A stretch of DNA of 31,454 nt from an uncultured archaeon. Lineage in GTDB: Archaea > Nanobdellota > Nanobdellia > Pacearchaeales > GW2011-AR1. A model generated the notes under the pieces. The model saw only the letters and a program-made list of their open reading frames with translations, did not search any database and was not told the origin of the DNA. Within the stretch, counting starts at the first letter, position 1. Each line of letters begins with the position of its first letter. Below, one piece after another: positions 23,901 to 31,282 of the stretch. The DNA lies in contig CAIQQL010000152.1 of assembly GCA_903873955.1 (NCBI GenBank), positions 1 through 31,454 on the forward strand, in the 5' to 3' direction. The position numbers and the translations under genes were made by a program.

Positions 23901-26900
23901 CCAGTCCCCAGTTTCAGCATATCCTTCATTAAATGCCTGCACGCAAGAGTCTGTACAGATTTCAGCAGCAGGGTCACAAGCAGAGATGGGATCAAGGGAA
24001 ATATTAACATTGCCACAATCATATCCTGTGCAACTCACATTTAGAGTCACATTAAACCACTTTCCTTTGGTTACGTTCATATTCCCAAGGGGAGTGATGA
24101 CATCCAAAGAAACCTGAGAAGGAAGATGAGTGATAGAGACATTCAAGATTGAGGAAATAGCATAAATTGCAGAGTCCCAAGTAGCATTTGCCAGCACAGC
24201 AAAAGTTCCAAGAGAACCGAAATCACCTAGAGGATTGACCTGCCAGGTCATATTCTCACACTGCCCAACATCTAAAGTGAATGTAGAAGGATTGTTGGTT
24301 AAGGTTGAGAAAGGATTACTGGAATTCGTTAAAACCTCTCCATTGTTGATAAGAGTTACATTGAATTCTCCACAAGTTCTCACTGAACAACAAACCTGTG
24401 CAGTGACATTAAAATCATAAGATTTAATCACGGAAAGATTCAGCTCCGGATTTATGAGAGTTATTCCCAATACTGCAAGAGGCTCAATAGTGACATTCCA
24501 ACTTTCACTGGTAGTATGGATAGGGAAAACATCTCCTTGGTCAGCATAAGCAAAGAAAGTATGGGTAGTGTCACCATCACCCGTCGCTTGCACCCAGAAC
24601 GTAAGCAGTTCTGACTGATTCTCAAGCAGAGGGAGGATAGCAGGATTTGCTGAGGCATTGGTCCAGAACGGTGTTGCACTATCTGAAGTAGAGATAATCC
24701 CTTTTTCAGACTGTGTTATTGAGACTCCGCCGTTTTCTAAATTCACTCCAGGAATATTAATCTGATTTGTCCCATTGTTATAAGAACCCCCGCCTCCACT
24801 GGCACTATAGTCATACCCTGCACCGCCGCCAGAATATCCACCGCCGCCACCTGCACCTCCACCGCCTGCACCTCCACCACCAAAACCACCATCAGGATCA
24901 TACCCAGCACCACCATAACCCCCATTTATGAAAGATTGGGCGACAGTTGTTGTTTCAAAACCAACTCCTCCATCACCATAAAACCCTGCGCCTCCGGCCC
25001 CACCCCAGCCCCCGCCACTGCCAATACCTCCCGCACCATCTGATCCCCCTAACCATCCAGGATTCCCGTCCGTCCCAGTAGTGCTTATTGAAGCATCAGT
25101 GCCATTATAGTCATTATAAGAAGCACTACTGCCACCTCCACCAGCAACGATTAAAGGAGTATTATCTTCCTTAGCGACAAAACTTCCACCACCGCCACCA
25201 ACACCATAACCCTGTGAACCCTGAGGATTAGGTTTTTGCCCTACAAGAATCTTTAATACGGTACCGGCCTGTAAAGTATACTCCCCATGCATAAACGCAC
25301 CTTTTCCAGGCATTCTTCCATTGTTCCCAACTCCACCGCCTGCGCCCCAGGCTTCAATAACATATTTTCCGGTTGCAGGAACAGTCCAATACTGTATCCC
25401 ATTTTCAACGGTTACAAGACCATGCAACAAAGTACTGGTGTACTCCTCATCACATTGTTCTTGAATGGGACCGGTTCTTCCTGTTGCAACACCACAGGTA
25501 GTGAAGTTAAAAATTTTGGAATCTGAAGGATCAAGGACAACACTGACATTTCCACAGTGATAACCCGAGCAACTCACATTTAAAGTCACATTAAACCACT
25601 TCCCATAGGTCACATTGATATTCGTTTGAGAATTGAGGACACGAATACTAACATTAGGAGAGTTCATATCGGCAAGGTCTTCAGTTGCAGGGTGTGCATC
25701 CTGGCCATTGCCAATCCAATGTCCTGAGACTATCTCTGAATTAAAAGGAAGACTGGTCCCTGTTTCTGCCCAGCCATCAAGATTATTGTCTAGGATGTTA
25801 TAAACCGAAGATGCCTTTGAACCATCGGCAAGATAATAACGATTACCCCTGGCATAGTCATTGTAGACATTGCCTGTGCCATAATCCTCGACCCAAACAT
25901 TTCCTAAAAAGATATTTTCGAAGAAGATGTTATTTGAAGAGTCTACAAAAAGTGAGGCCTGTATACTATTAATAAGGGAGTTGTTACTAAAAAGACTGTT
26001 TCCTCCCTCGTAAAGTGAAACCCCATAAGAGGTATTTTCAACATAATTGCTAGATATTTTGAGATTGCTCGAAGAGTTCACAAGAATGCCTATTGGAAAA
26101 TTAGCAATAAGATTATGGAGAAGGGAGGAAGAGGAGGATTCATCAAGAATAGAGAGTCCTGAGCTATTGTCTATCCCATCCAGAAGAGTATTATCATGAA
26201 CGAGAGTGCCAGGGGAATGAAGAAGGACGATAGCACCCGATGCGTCTCCAAGAGGTAGAGAGGTAGTGTTTTCTATCAAATTAAAACCAAGTTCATTACT
26301 ATCGGCATAATTTAGATAGATTCCAATATCATTGCCTACAAAATGATTAGAAGAAAGGTTATTGTTATTAGAATCAATATCTAGATAAATACCAAAAAGG
26401 TTTCCCTCGAGGGTATTGTATAGAATATGCCCATCAGACGCATTTACGAAACGTATTCCGTGAGTAAAGCCGAAAAGAGTACAATTCTTGACCGTCGTAT
26501 TGCTAAAAACTGAATGAACCCCTGTATAAAACCCGGTAATGGTGTGCCCAGCGCAGTCAAGAACGAGATTCGGAACGCCAATATTGATTCCGTCAGATGA
26601 GCAGTTAAGAATATCTGCATCTAGAACCGTATTGTCTAAAACAGTCTGTCCACATACTCCCTTTCTGAACGGACAAACCGAAGTTTGACCAAAATAGGAA
26701 GCATTCTCCTGAGAAGAAGATCGATAGATTGAATTGAAAAAACTATTGGCGCCGAAAACACTCTCAGAAAGGTCATAAGCAGTGTTATAACAGGAAAAAG
26801 TATCGCTAAAATTATTTCCCGTACCAGATGAAACCGATACTCCATAATTGTTCTGAATTAAAGTATTATTGATAAGAGTGTTATTATCGCCTGAAGGATT

Positions 26901-29900
26901 GATGAATAACCCATTACCAAAGTCTTCTACCTGACAGTTCTTGATAGTCACATTATTATGGCCATTGAGCCAAATACCCGCATAAGGGCTGTCATCTCCT
27001 TTTCCAGAAAGCATATGCCCAGCACAATCCAGAACAATATTGTCTGCGCCGATGATGATCCCGTCAGAGTCACAGCTCAGGATATCTTGAGAAAGGGCCA
27101 CATCAGAGATTAGGGTCTGGCTGCACATCCCAGAAATGAATGGGCAAGTAGAGATCTGGTCAAAGTATGCGGGGAAAGAAAGGTTGGAAAGGAGAGCAGT
27201 GGTATAAATGGAACGGTTAAATATATTCCCTAATTGACCATTTTCCACAAGGTCATATTCGCGGTTATAGCAAGCAAAGAGGTCAGTAAAAACGTTGCCT
27301 GAAGTAAGTGATGATCCAAGAATCATGCCCTGTGTGTTTCCATAGGTGGAGTCATTATTGAAGAAATTATTGCTCGCTTGTTCGAGCCGAATACCATGAT
27401 CAGCATTGCTCACCAGGTTGTTTGTAAAGGAATTATGACTCCCCTGCTCTAAGTATAATCCATCTCCTGAACCTTGGATGATATTATTAGATACATTATT
27501 GTTGTCAGAGTACCAATAAAGCCGAATGCCAAAACCCCCGGAGCCTGATGCTAAATGAAGTATATTTCCTTGTATCAGATTATTGCTTGAAGAGGAATAC
27601 AACTCAATTCCATAGCCCTGCGAGCCAAGGGTTGTTAACGTATTATTGACTACTGAGTTATAGGAGCTAGCAGTAAGGGTGATATCACGAGGATTATAAA
27701 CGTCAAGGCCGGTGATGTTATTATCCTGGATTTTATTATTGGAAGTAGAATAGAGTTTAATGCCCTCGGAATATTCCTTACCAATAAAAATCGTATTATT
27801 CGTGATGTTATTATAGCTACCACCATAAACATTAATCCCTTCAGTATTGGAGCTGTTAACAGTGAAGGTATTGCCGATTATAGAACTATAAGAAGAACCT
27901 GCATAAAGATAAACTCCTCTCGCTCCATCACCAAGAAGGGTTACGACATTATTAAGCAGGAGATCATTATTGTTTGACCCATCGGATAGGTAGATCCCAT
28001 GAGCCTGTTGTCCCGAGGTTACAATAGTATTACCCATAAGAAGATTATTCTGAGAGTTAGACTGCAACCAGACGCCAAAATCCTGATAAGCCGTTGTTTT
28101 TAGACTGCAGTTGATAATCTGAGAATCGGTCGTAAGGGCGAAAGTGATACCATCAGTATTGTTAAGGCCAGTTATATTTATGAGAGTTATATTAAAAGCG
28201 TTGGCAACATAAACCTGCCCAATATCGTACAAATTAGATATCGTGATGGATGAGTTACCAAAGAAGTAATAAATCGGTTTACCAAATTTGGTGTTTGAGG
28301 CATCGATATAGTGGTCATAATCCGAAGCAACAATCCGGGGAGAGAAGTAAAGGGCCTGTGCATTCTCGGCATTAATGGCATTACCGGTAAGAATACTATA
28401 CAGGGGGTTTCCGAAGTCAATACCATAGGCGTAATTGCCCAGGGTAGTAAGGGTATTGTTCACCATGACCATGCTAGAGTAATAGTTATTGATTCCCTCA
28501 CTGTTATAACCCACAGTAGACATTGAATTGTTAAAAAAGGTCAGGTTATTGTCATAACTCAATGTGATTCCTCTGGAATAATCACCGTAGGTCGAAAGGT
28601 TATTGCTGGAAAAGGAAGAGTAATGAGAGTCATAGAGATTAAGGTCCGGACTATTTGAAGAGAAAGTTGCGATCACATTCCTGAGCAAGAGCGTTGATTC
28701 AGAACTCTCAAGATAGACTCCTAGACTTCCACTTTGAAGGGTTTCGATGTTGTTTTCAATAAAACTGTTGTTATCAGAGTCTCCCAGAACACTAATTCCC
28801 CGGGCATTGTAAGCATCGGTTAAAAGAGTATTATTGAAAACAATATTATAAACTGAAGAGAGATAAAAATAGAGATCATTTGCTTGATTGCCTTTAACAG
28901 TGATATTGTTGTTGGAGAGGACATTTCCTGAAGAACGAGACTGAAGATAAATGCCATGATCATATTGATCGGAGGTAGAGATGCTCACGTTTCGTATAGA
29001 AGAGTTAGTGACCCAAGCCAGGGTGATGCCATCTGTATTGCTGGTAATATCCTTGATGGTAACCTCGGTCGAGTTAGCCACAAACAGTTGCCCTACATCA
29101 TAAAGATTGGAGATAGAAATAGAAGCATTTCCAAAATAATAAAAAATTGGCTTGCCAAATTTGGTGTTTGAAGTATCAATAACCTGGCTAAAGAAAAGGG
29201 GTTCATAAGAAGTGGGTTCAATGAATATTGCCGCTGCAGAGACATTGAAGAGGTTATTGGTAAAAGTAGAGTTCTTCGACTGGTCAAAATGGGCACCATA
29301 ACTTTGTACGCCTGAAGTATAGATGGTATTATTGCTGAACCTATTGTTTGAAGTGCCAAACAAAGAGAGTCCGGAACTGGAGTCTGAAGCGGTATCGACA
29401 ATGTTGTTGGAGATAATATTATTTGAACCTAGTTCAATGTCAATACCGAGATTGTTCAAACCAGAGGTGTGTACATGTGAATTAACGAGTTTTGAATCTT
29501 GAGCCCACAGAAAATAAAGACCATCGATGGTGCTGGTGATATTGGTGACGGTGACATTTGAGGAGTTTATGATAAAAAGCTGCCCAACGTCAAGATTTGA
29601 GATTGTTTCATCAGACCTGCCAAAGAGATAGTAGATAGGCTTGCCAAATTTGGTGTTTGAAGTATCGATCACATGCCTGTAGTTTTCAAGTGACCAACCA
29701 TGCTCGAAATGGATTGCAGGGCCATTGGGAATATTAAGGGTGTTATTAGTAAGGAAGGAATTGGATTCAGCAACAAAATTAAACCCATAGTTATTCACAT
29801 CCTGCGTGCTTGTATTGATAATGTTACTGTCAAAGGAGTTATTCTGCCCAGCATATAAATCAAAACCGAAGTTTAACGAACCCCAGTTTGTAAGTTGGAT

Positions 29901-30419
29901 GATATTATGGGAAAACAAAAGATCACTGGAAGAAGATTCCGAAATTCCCCGGTCACCAGGCAGGGTGATCAGGTTGTCTTTAATCAAACCATGAGCACTT
30001 CCTTGAAAATCTATTCCCTTGGAATAAATCGTTGCCAGGCTTATCGAGTTATTTAGAAGGGTGACATTCTGGCTGTTGGTTATAAAAATACCCCTTTGAC
30101 CATAAGGGTAACTGTCCTGCACAATGCGACAATTCTTGATAGTAGGATTACTATAACTATTCACCACGATTCCATTCTGATAATAACCATATCTTCCAAA
30201 ATTAATCATATTTCCTTGACAATCTAGAGTGATATTGTCCGCATAAAATGTAAAACAACTGTTATAATCAGAGACATCATTTGATAAAAGATAGGTCGTA
30301 TTTGCCTGATCTAACGAGCCACAACTGCTAAGGCTAATTGAATCCGCTAAAACGACATTTACACTACAAAGAAAACCTATGACAAATATGAGAAAGAACA
30401 GATATAAAACCCTCTTCAC
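17922..30419 (-). CDS. Giant secreted surface protein: triple beta-helix, payload-carrying Ig scaffolds, C-terminal membrane anchor
   Basis: 4165 codons from GTG at 30419, with GGTGA 4 nt before it and an in-frame TAA just upstream. The signal peptide ends near VVLA-DS (25). Residues 26-1580 are right-handed beta-helix (NosD-like repeats rich in NN and SN), in three units each opened by an LDC(A/Q)G motif (start, about 1100, about 1255). Next come an Ig-like scaffold interrupted by a Gly-rich domain (about 1645-1900), an uninterrupted scaffold, a second scaffold interrupted by four Cys-rich repeats (about 2150-2795), another uninterrupted one, and a third interrupted by one Cys-rich repeat (about 3046-3157). 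About six Ig/cadherin-like domains (3230-4000) follow. A thrombospondin-like TCTAWGPC segment (near 4030), a Pro/Ser linker, a membrane helix (about 4110-4132) and a Lys/Arg/His-rich tail complete the protein. A role as adhesin or glycan-binding protein is plausible but not shown. Confidence 0.93.
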   Translation of the reverse strand: MKRVLYLFFLIFVIGFLCSVNVVLADSISLSSCGSLDQANTTYLLSNDVSDYNSCFTFYADNITLDCQGNMINFGRYGYYQNGIVVNSYSNPTIKNCRIVQDSYPYGQRGIFITNSQNVTLLNNSISLATIYSKGIDFQGSAHGLIKDNLITLPGDRGISESSSSDLLFSHNIIQLTNWGSLNFGFDLYAGQNNSFDSNIINTSTQDVNNYGFNFVAESNSFLTNNTLNIPNGPAIHFEHGWSLENYRHVIDTSNTKFGKPIYYLFGRSDETISNLDVGQLFIINSSNVTVTNITSTIDGLYFLWAQDSKLVNSHVHTSGLNNLGIDIELGSNNIISNNIVDTASDSSSGLSLFGTSNNRFSNNTIYTSGVQSYGAHFDQSKNSTFTNNLFNVSAAAIFIEPTSYEPLFFSQVIDTSNTKFGKPIFYYFGNASISISNLYDVGQLFVANSTEVTIKDITSNTDGITLAWVTNSSIRNVSISTSDQYDHGIYLQSRSSGNVLSNNNITVKGNQANDLYFYLSSVYNIVFNNTLLTDAYNARGISVLGDSDNNSFIENNIETLQSGSLGVYLESSESTLLLRNVIATFSSNSPDLNLYDSHYSSFSSNNLSTYGDYSRGITLSYDNNLTFFNNSMSTVGYNSEGINNYYSSMVMVNNTLTTLGNYAYGIDFGNPLYSILTGNAINAENAQALYFSPRIVASDYDHYIDASNTKFGKPIYYFFGNSSITISNLYDIGQVYVANAFNITLINITGLNNTDGITFALTTDSQIINCSLKTTAYQDFGVWLQSNSQNNLLMGNTIVTSGQQAHGIYLSDGSNNNDLLLNNVVTLLGDGARGVYLYAGSSYSSIIGNTFTVNSSNTEGINVYGGSYNNITNNTIFIGKEYSEGIKLYSTSNNKIQDNNITGLDVYNPRDITLTASSYNSVVNNTLTTLGSQGYGIELYSSSSNNLIQGNILHLASGSGGFGIRLYWYSDNNNVSNNIIQGSGDGLYLEQGSHNSFTNNLVSNADHGIRLEQASNNFFNNDSTYGNTQGMILGSSLTSGNVFTDLFACYNREYDLVENGQLGNIFNRSIYTTALLSNLSFPAYFDQISTCPFISGMCSQTLISDVALSQDILSCDSDGIIIGADNIVLDCAGHMLSGKGDDSPYAGIWLNGHNNVTIKNCQVEDFGNGLFINPSGDNNTLINNTLIQNNYGVSVSSGTGNNFSDTFSCYNTAYDLSESVFGANSFFNSIYRSSSQENASYFGQTSVCPFRKGVCGQTVLDNTVLDADILNCSSDGINIGVPNLVLDCAGHTITGFYTGVHSVFSNTTVKNCTLFGFTHGIRFVNASDGHILYNTLEGNLFGIYLDIDSNNNNLSSNHFVGNDIGIYLNYADSNELGFNLIENTTSLPLGDASGAIVLLHSPGTLVHDNTLLDGIDNSSGLSILDESSSSSLLHNLIANFPIGILVNSSSNLKISSNYVENTSYGVSLYEGGNSLFSNNSLINSIQASLFVDSSNNIFFENIFLGNVWVEDYGTGNVYNDYARGNRYYLADGSKASSVYNILDNNLDGWAETGTSLPFNSEIVSGHWIGNGQDAHPATEDLADMNSPNVSIRVLNSQTNINVTYGKWFNVTLNVSCSGYHCGNVSVVLDPSDSKIFNFTTCGVATGRTGPIQEQCDEEYTSTLLHGLVTVENGIQYWTVPATGKYVIEAWGAGGGVGNNGRMPGKGAFMHGEYTLQAGTVLKILVGQKPNPQGSQGYGVGGGGGSFVAKEDNTPLIVAGGGGSSASYNDYNGTDASISTTGTDGNPGWLGGSDGAGGIGSGGGWGGAGGAGFYGDGGVGFETTTVAQSFINGGYGGAGYDPDGGFGGGGAGGGGAGGGGGYSGGGAGYDYSASGGGGSYNNGTNQINIPGVNLENGGVSITQSEKGIISTSDSATPFWTNASANPAILPLLENQSELLTFWVQATGDGDTTHTFFAYADQGDVFPIHTTSESWNVTIEPLAVLGITLINPELNLSVIKSYDFNVTAQVCCSVRTCGEFNVTLINNGEVLTNSSNPFSTLTNNPSTFTLDVGQCENMTWQVNPLGDFGSLGTFAVLANATWDSAIYAISSILNVSITHLPSQVSLDVITPLGNMNVTKGKWFNVTLNVSCTGYDCGNVNISLDPISACDPAAEICTDSCVQAFNEGYAETGDWYDSSGYCSDDYNSYIESSEVCDLSNVSSDGPGTCAKYHDNGESVNYYCPSFDRVGHAVTSDDCTCDTEGCSLSNAEIFNLSNPYFTGASLGTYFGKSNYPQYPACRENGECDCLTPTLCISRGTERGLYNAYSEKQPIGGDTHAISPLGSEWVRGTCANPQPSWGSWYTVAGPRAFDRNIDQMKAATFCMHLISDNLSYTVRINNWSVNSGTDFGYTRTNDSGSVTFEKGGIYPGCIAAGTCDCISPTVCLARSSTRGLFNAYSEFYSDGRSTSGNSPAGTAWARGTCDSPTTSFGTWNAIASPQAFSRDFTTMYATPLCVHLLDDDTYIDLRFTNWGSGGSGGGFSYERNNGSGVYTFEKSFNSSTCLAEGTCDCLTSNVCITRGSSRGLYNPVTQSSYSGDGPADTEWRIGSCEDPAQFGAWGKIASPYSFGQDLDAMLASSFCVRSNVENATFDLQLTSWTSNGDGGGFSYVRTNSSGNTVNFTRPDLTYASYPSYPACKDEGTCNCISPTVCLTRGNSRGLYNAYSESEPDYDTDSSGSGGSSPAGTEWAAGSCASNPEFSTWSNVAAPRRFGDTVDEMLATPFCVHLLDDNSYYDLKFNSWGQDDGGSFSYYLKRFGGVKGLISTSEGATPFWTNASANPAIFSLLENQSELLTFWVQATGDGDTTHTFFAYADWTDLGANHYETGKWNVSIEPLAVLAIAPLNQVSEIIQNQTFNVSARVCCSVRNCGETNLSLNVNGTLLMAEGNPFYTMTSNPSTLENLTLGQCENVSWEINATGDPDTLLSFFIQANATQDPDISATSTSWDVTIVRAPVPHLSLEVVYPLQDLNVSKNQFFNVTLNVSCTNADCGEVNVSLDPVGSVYFTKINSSSEDCITSQVCLRRGSSGVLYNSVVESSADNAVSPQDTEWALGTCAAHGTFGTFLNAACNGQCGTFILNKDLCAHLISDDVYVDVYFVNYSSGPQGAIFSYYRSEPASQFTKGLISAIPGTLPFWTNESNPRTISLGASESMLVTFSVNATGSAGNRYLFYAYANMTSDMSINNLSLFWNVSIFDTTSTLPPLVTLNSPAQGYANDTATQLYIPFNCSASNMQLTNLSLYLTDNHNTYFALNQTVDIEGSSYTATWNLHLGLGNYTWNCRASDASGYSSWASNRSIRISGTPDTTPPQFTSSFAPLTRYDNESLSSLVSATDPSGIGEYLVNDSRFSIDAEGGLLVNSSALLADTYYLNISVSDAFGNMNSSIFTLVVLSSFVPDTTPPSIDVISPDEGFETNASRVVFEFRATDASLLHCSLYRDAPGYAGYALVDTLTISPPSGPLSVARFDGSRFTEDLESKVHSWYINCTDASGNSAWTETRTLTVDMLPPQVTITTPVEGEAVGYRVHIITSVYDGLTSVSTTHYSITNATDTLVEGSLSPEDSWDTIWDSSGLGNVTYPVTFNMNAVDHVGNVFSTSYAFILDNINPSIQLLTPPRSMAYFNDSFNLEAVVQDFTLNYTNYSLARIMSNSTILDSGSQLFTWNDLVNASRIADGIYNLTFYAADDALNTRTVSTLFTLDLTPPNVTLISPDTHLRTNDTTIEFNWKAVDNIATSMYCSLVLDGNVKASDVLCLNDTDCSYTLHGLTWGDYIWNVTCLDNASNVNNPAGRDFIPDWSDKDNDGVHDYIDTLIGNESNVNFSGPALLQVTVNGSGNLTTFSGVQDVLFTEGSQKLVEFTHDFNQSSLDLNKVEIILIENSSESALLVNFSGQVQAEYNKTLYMVDNHFVRLCIKDAEVTSISSLSTSCTSPNEINFSDCLGSSSTHQGISCVETAGIIKISNLRHSAIWGTPGVASPSTPSSSGGSGGSSGGGCLTNYTCTAWGPCVDGIQTRTCVKTLEYCYNADLPVLSQACNGGMIPQSSPVINPPSTHPSPSSGPTLNQTQQAPAVPYQPASSPVADKLFFRYLLGFILALLLIWFFIFLTKRRKKRKEQAHPHHPLRHLSRHEFHRKLN
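21865..22003 (-). repeat. Near-identical 139-bp repeat, copy A
   Basis: It matches 24541-24679 at 136 of 139 positions in the same orientation and frame. It encodes the second scaffold half around LLENQSELLTFWVQATGDGD. Flanking DNA is far less similar. Confidence 0.93.
22040..23590 (-). repeat. Four tandem Cys-rich repeats of about 130 residues in the giant protein
   Basis: Each unit starts CxC(I/L)(S/T)xxxC(I/L)(A/S/T)R, continues RGLYN or RGLFN, then a GTEW/GTAW-like motif, a GTC/GSC, an (S/T)FC or PLC/PFC followed by HL-D, and ends in GGFSY. Unit starts are near residues 2282, 2412, 2545 and 2680. A fifth, degenerate unit sits apart near 3052. The units are similar in protein but well diverged in DNA. 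Similar segments occur in secreted bacterial proteins, but I know no established name. Confidence 0.8.
24541..24679 (-). repeat. Near-identical 139-bp repeat, copy B
   Basis: Partner of 21865-22003, about 2.7 kb away in the same gene. The three mismatches are single-base changes. Confidence 0.93.
24735..25370 (-). other. Glycine-rich domain resembling the ALK/LTK Gly-rich fold (PF12810-like)
   Basis: This covers about residues 1684-1895 of the giant protein. It opens with KYVIEAWGAGGGVG, has GTVLKILVGQKP, then GGGGGSFVAKEDNTPLIVAG, followed by more than 100 residues dominated by Gly-Gly-X runs, and closes in NGGVSITQ. The order AWGAGGG, LKI-VGQ, GGGGSFV and PL-VAGGGG is that of the glycine-rich domain of ALK/LTK-type receptors and related bacterial proteins. 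The assignment is by eye. Confidence 0.7.
28100..29730 (-). repeat. Three dispersed beta-helix repeats with the (I)D(T/A)SNTKFGKPI motif
   Basis: Three units of about 85-90 residues centre on DNA blocks 29635-29669, 29147-29180 and 28276-28306, which share a nearly identical core of about 25 bp. Each reads D(T/A)SNTKFGKPI, then a YxFG, an I-S-NL-DVGQ segment, an NIT or DIT segment and an N-T-D-G stretch. They space the regular beta-helix coils and match the DTSN-GKP unit known in NosD-type proteins. Confidence 0.8.
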
Positions 30420-30734
30420 ACCTTCACCCTCATGTTAAGTTACAATACTGAAGGATATTTAAAAGTTTCTTAAAGAAAAGTAGGCCGATCAGAGCGTAAA
30501 AATAGCCTAGTTGGATCAGGGAGTTGATATAATGAGCAAGAAAGAGCCTAATTTGCCTGGACACCAAGGAGTTATCTAGGTATTGAAGAACCTGGGGGTC
30601 AAGAGCAAGACCAGGACATTGAAGATTGTAATGAATGGTTTTAGAGACCAATAAATAATATGCTGTAGAAGATTCTTCAACAGAATATTAAATATGCCCA
30701 ACCCGATTAGTCTAGGCAATGGAGGACCACAAGC
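30420..30734. other. Divergent intergenic region without a supportable gene
   Basis: It holds the giant-gene promoter and, on the plus strand, TATTAAATA (30687-30695) plus GGAGG (30721-30725) for the next gene. A 73-codon minus frame starting with TTG at 30651 lacks a ribosome site and overlaps the TATA box. No RNA structure is recognised. Confidence 0.45.
30456..30464 (-). promoter_or_regulatory. TATA box for the giant surface-protein gene
   Basis: TTTTAAATA on the minus strand is about 40 nt before the GTG at 30419, predicting a start near 30434 and a leader of about 15 nt containing GGTGA. Confidence 0.5.
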
Positions 30735-31097
30735 ATGAGCGAACAACAAAAGCAGGCGCTTAACAGCATACTCACCCGAGTATACACTGAGGAATTAAAT
30801 CCTTTTGAGGGAGTTCTTGAAGCCGACAGGCAAATCGGGGGAATAACTGGAGTAATCTTCAAGGTAGGCCTGACCCTCGCTAACCACATAGGCAAAATCT
30901 CAGCACAGCGAAAGGGATTAGGAAGAAGAGAGGTAAAAAAGCTTGAAGAATTTGCAACCCTGGCTTACTGGAAAGCGCAACAAAACGGAAGCATAAGGCC
31001 TGGAGAGGTGCGCCTTGAAAAAGGGATAAGCACCAAGCACTACAAGGGAGGATTCCAGGTATACCAGAATCAATTACTAAACGCCTACGCCAGATAA
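30735..31097 (+). CDS. Hypothetical small basic protein
   Basis: 120 residues. GGAGG (30721-30725) lies 9 nt before the ATG and a TATA-like TATTAAATA about 45 nt before it, so expression is likely. The sequence is mostly helical: QKQALNSILTRVYTEEL, a Gly/Ile-rich middle (QIGGITGVIFKVGLTLANHI), then a basic segment (QRKGLGRREVKKLEEF) and a C-terminal part with KHYKGGFQVYQNQL. There is no signal peptide and no definite membrane helix. No family is recognised. A 58-codon ORF follows 8 nt downstream on the same strand, probably in the same transcript. The function is unknown; the basic patches would allow nucleic-acid binding, which is speculation. Confidence 0.75.
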   Translation: MSEQQKQALNSILTRVYTEELNPFEGVLEADRQIGGITGVIFKVGLTLANHIGKISAQRKGLGRREVKKLEEFATLAYWKAQQNGSIRPGEVRLEKGISTKHYKGGFQVYQNQLLNAYAR

Positions 31098-31105
31098 AAG
31101 AAAGA

Positions 31106-31282
31106 ATGGAAGAAGAAAACACGACGATAAGATTAAAGATTGCGGAGCTAAAAGCAAGATACACCAGGCTAGCTTTAAACTGCAAAACTGCAGGGATAAA
31201 GGTAAATCCCGAGACAGTAAACGCATATATGAAAGAGCTACAAAAACTTGAAGAAGAGAGCATTAAAGCGCTAGGCCTATAA
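31106..31282 (+). CDS. Small coiled-coil-like hypothetical protein (58 aa)
   Basis: ATG at 31106 to TAA at 31280-31282, starting 8 nt after the stop of the upstream hypothetical gene. The product is rich in Glu/Lys/Leu, with RLKIAELKARYTRLALNC and, after a short NPETVNA turn, YMKELQKLEEESIKALGL. This is a likely two-helix hairpin with one cysteine. There is no clear ribosome site, but the spacing suggests coupling to the upstream gene. Codon use looks like its neighbour's. No family is recognised. Confidence 0.55.
   Translation: MEEENTTIRLKIAELKARYTRLALNCKTAGIKVNPETVNAYMKELQKLEEESIKALGL

Noticed and set aside
17922..30419. Several genes fused by assembly error
   Set aside because: The single frame keeps one composition, has one signal peptide at the start and one anchor at the end, and its modules recur in an orderly pattern.
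30430..30651. 73-codon minus-strand frame upstream of the giant gene
   Set aside because: It has a TTG start, no ribosome site, overlaps the giant gene's TATA box and has no recognisable sequence.
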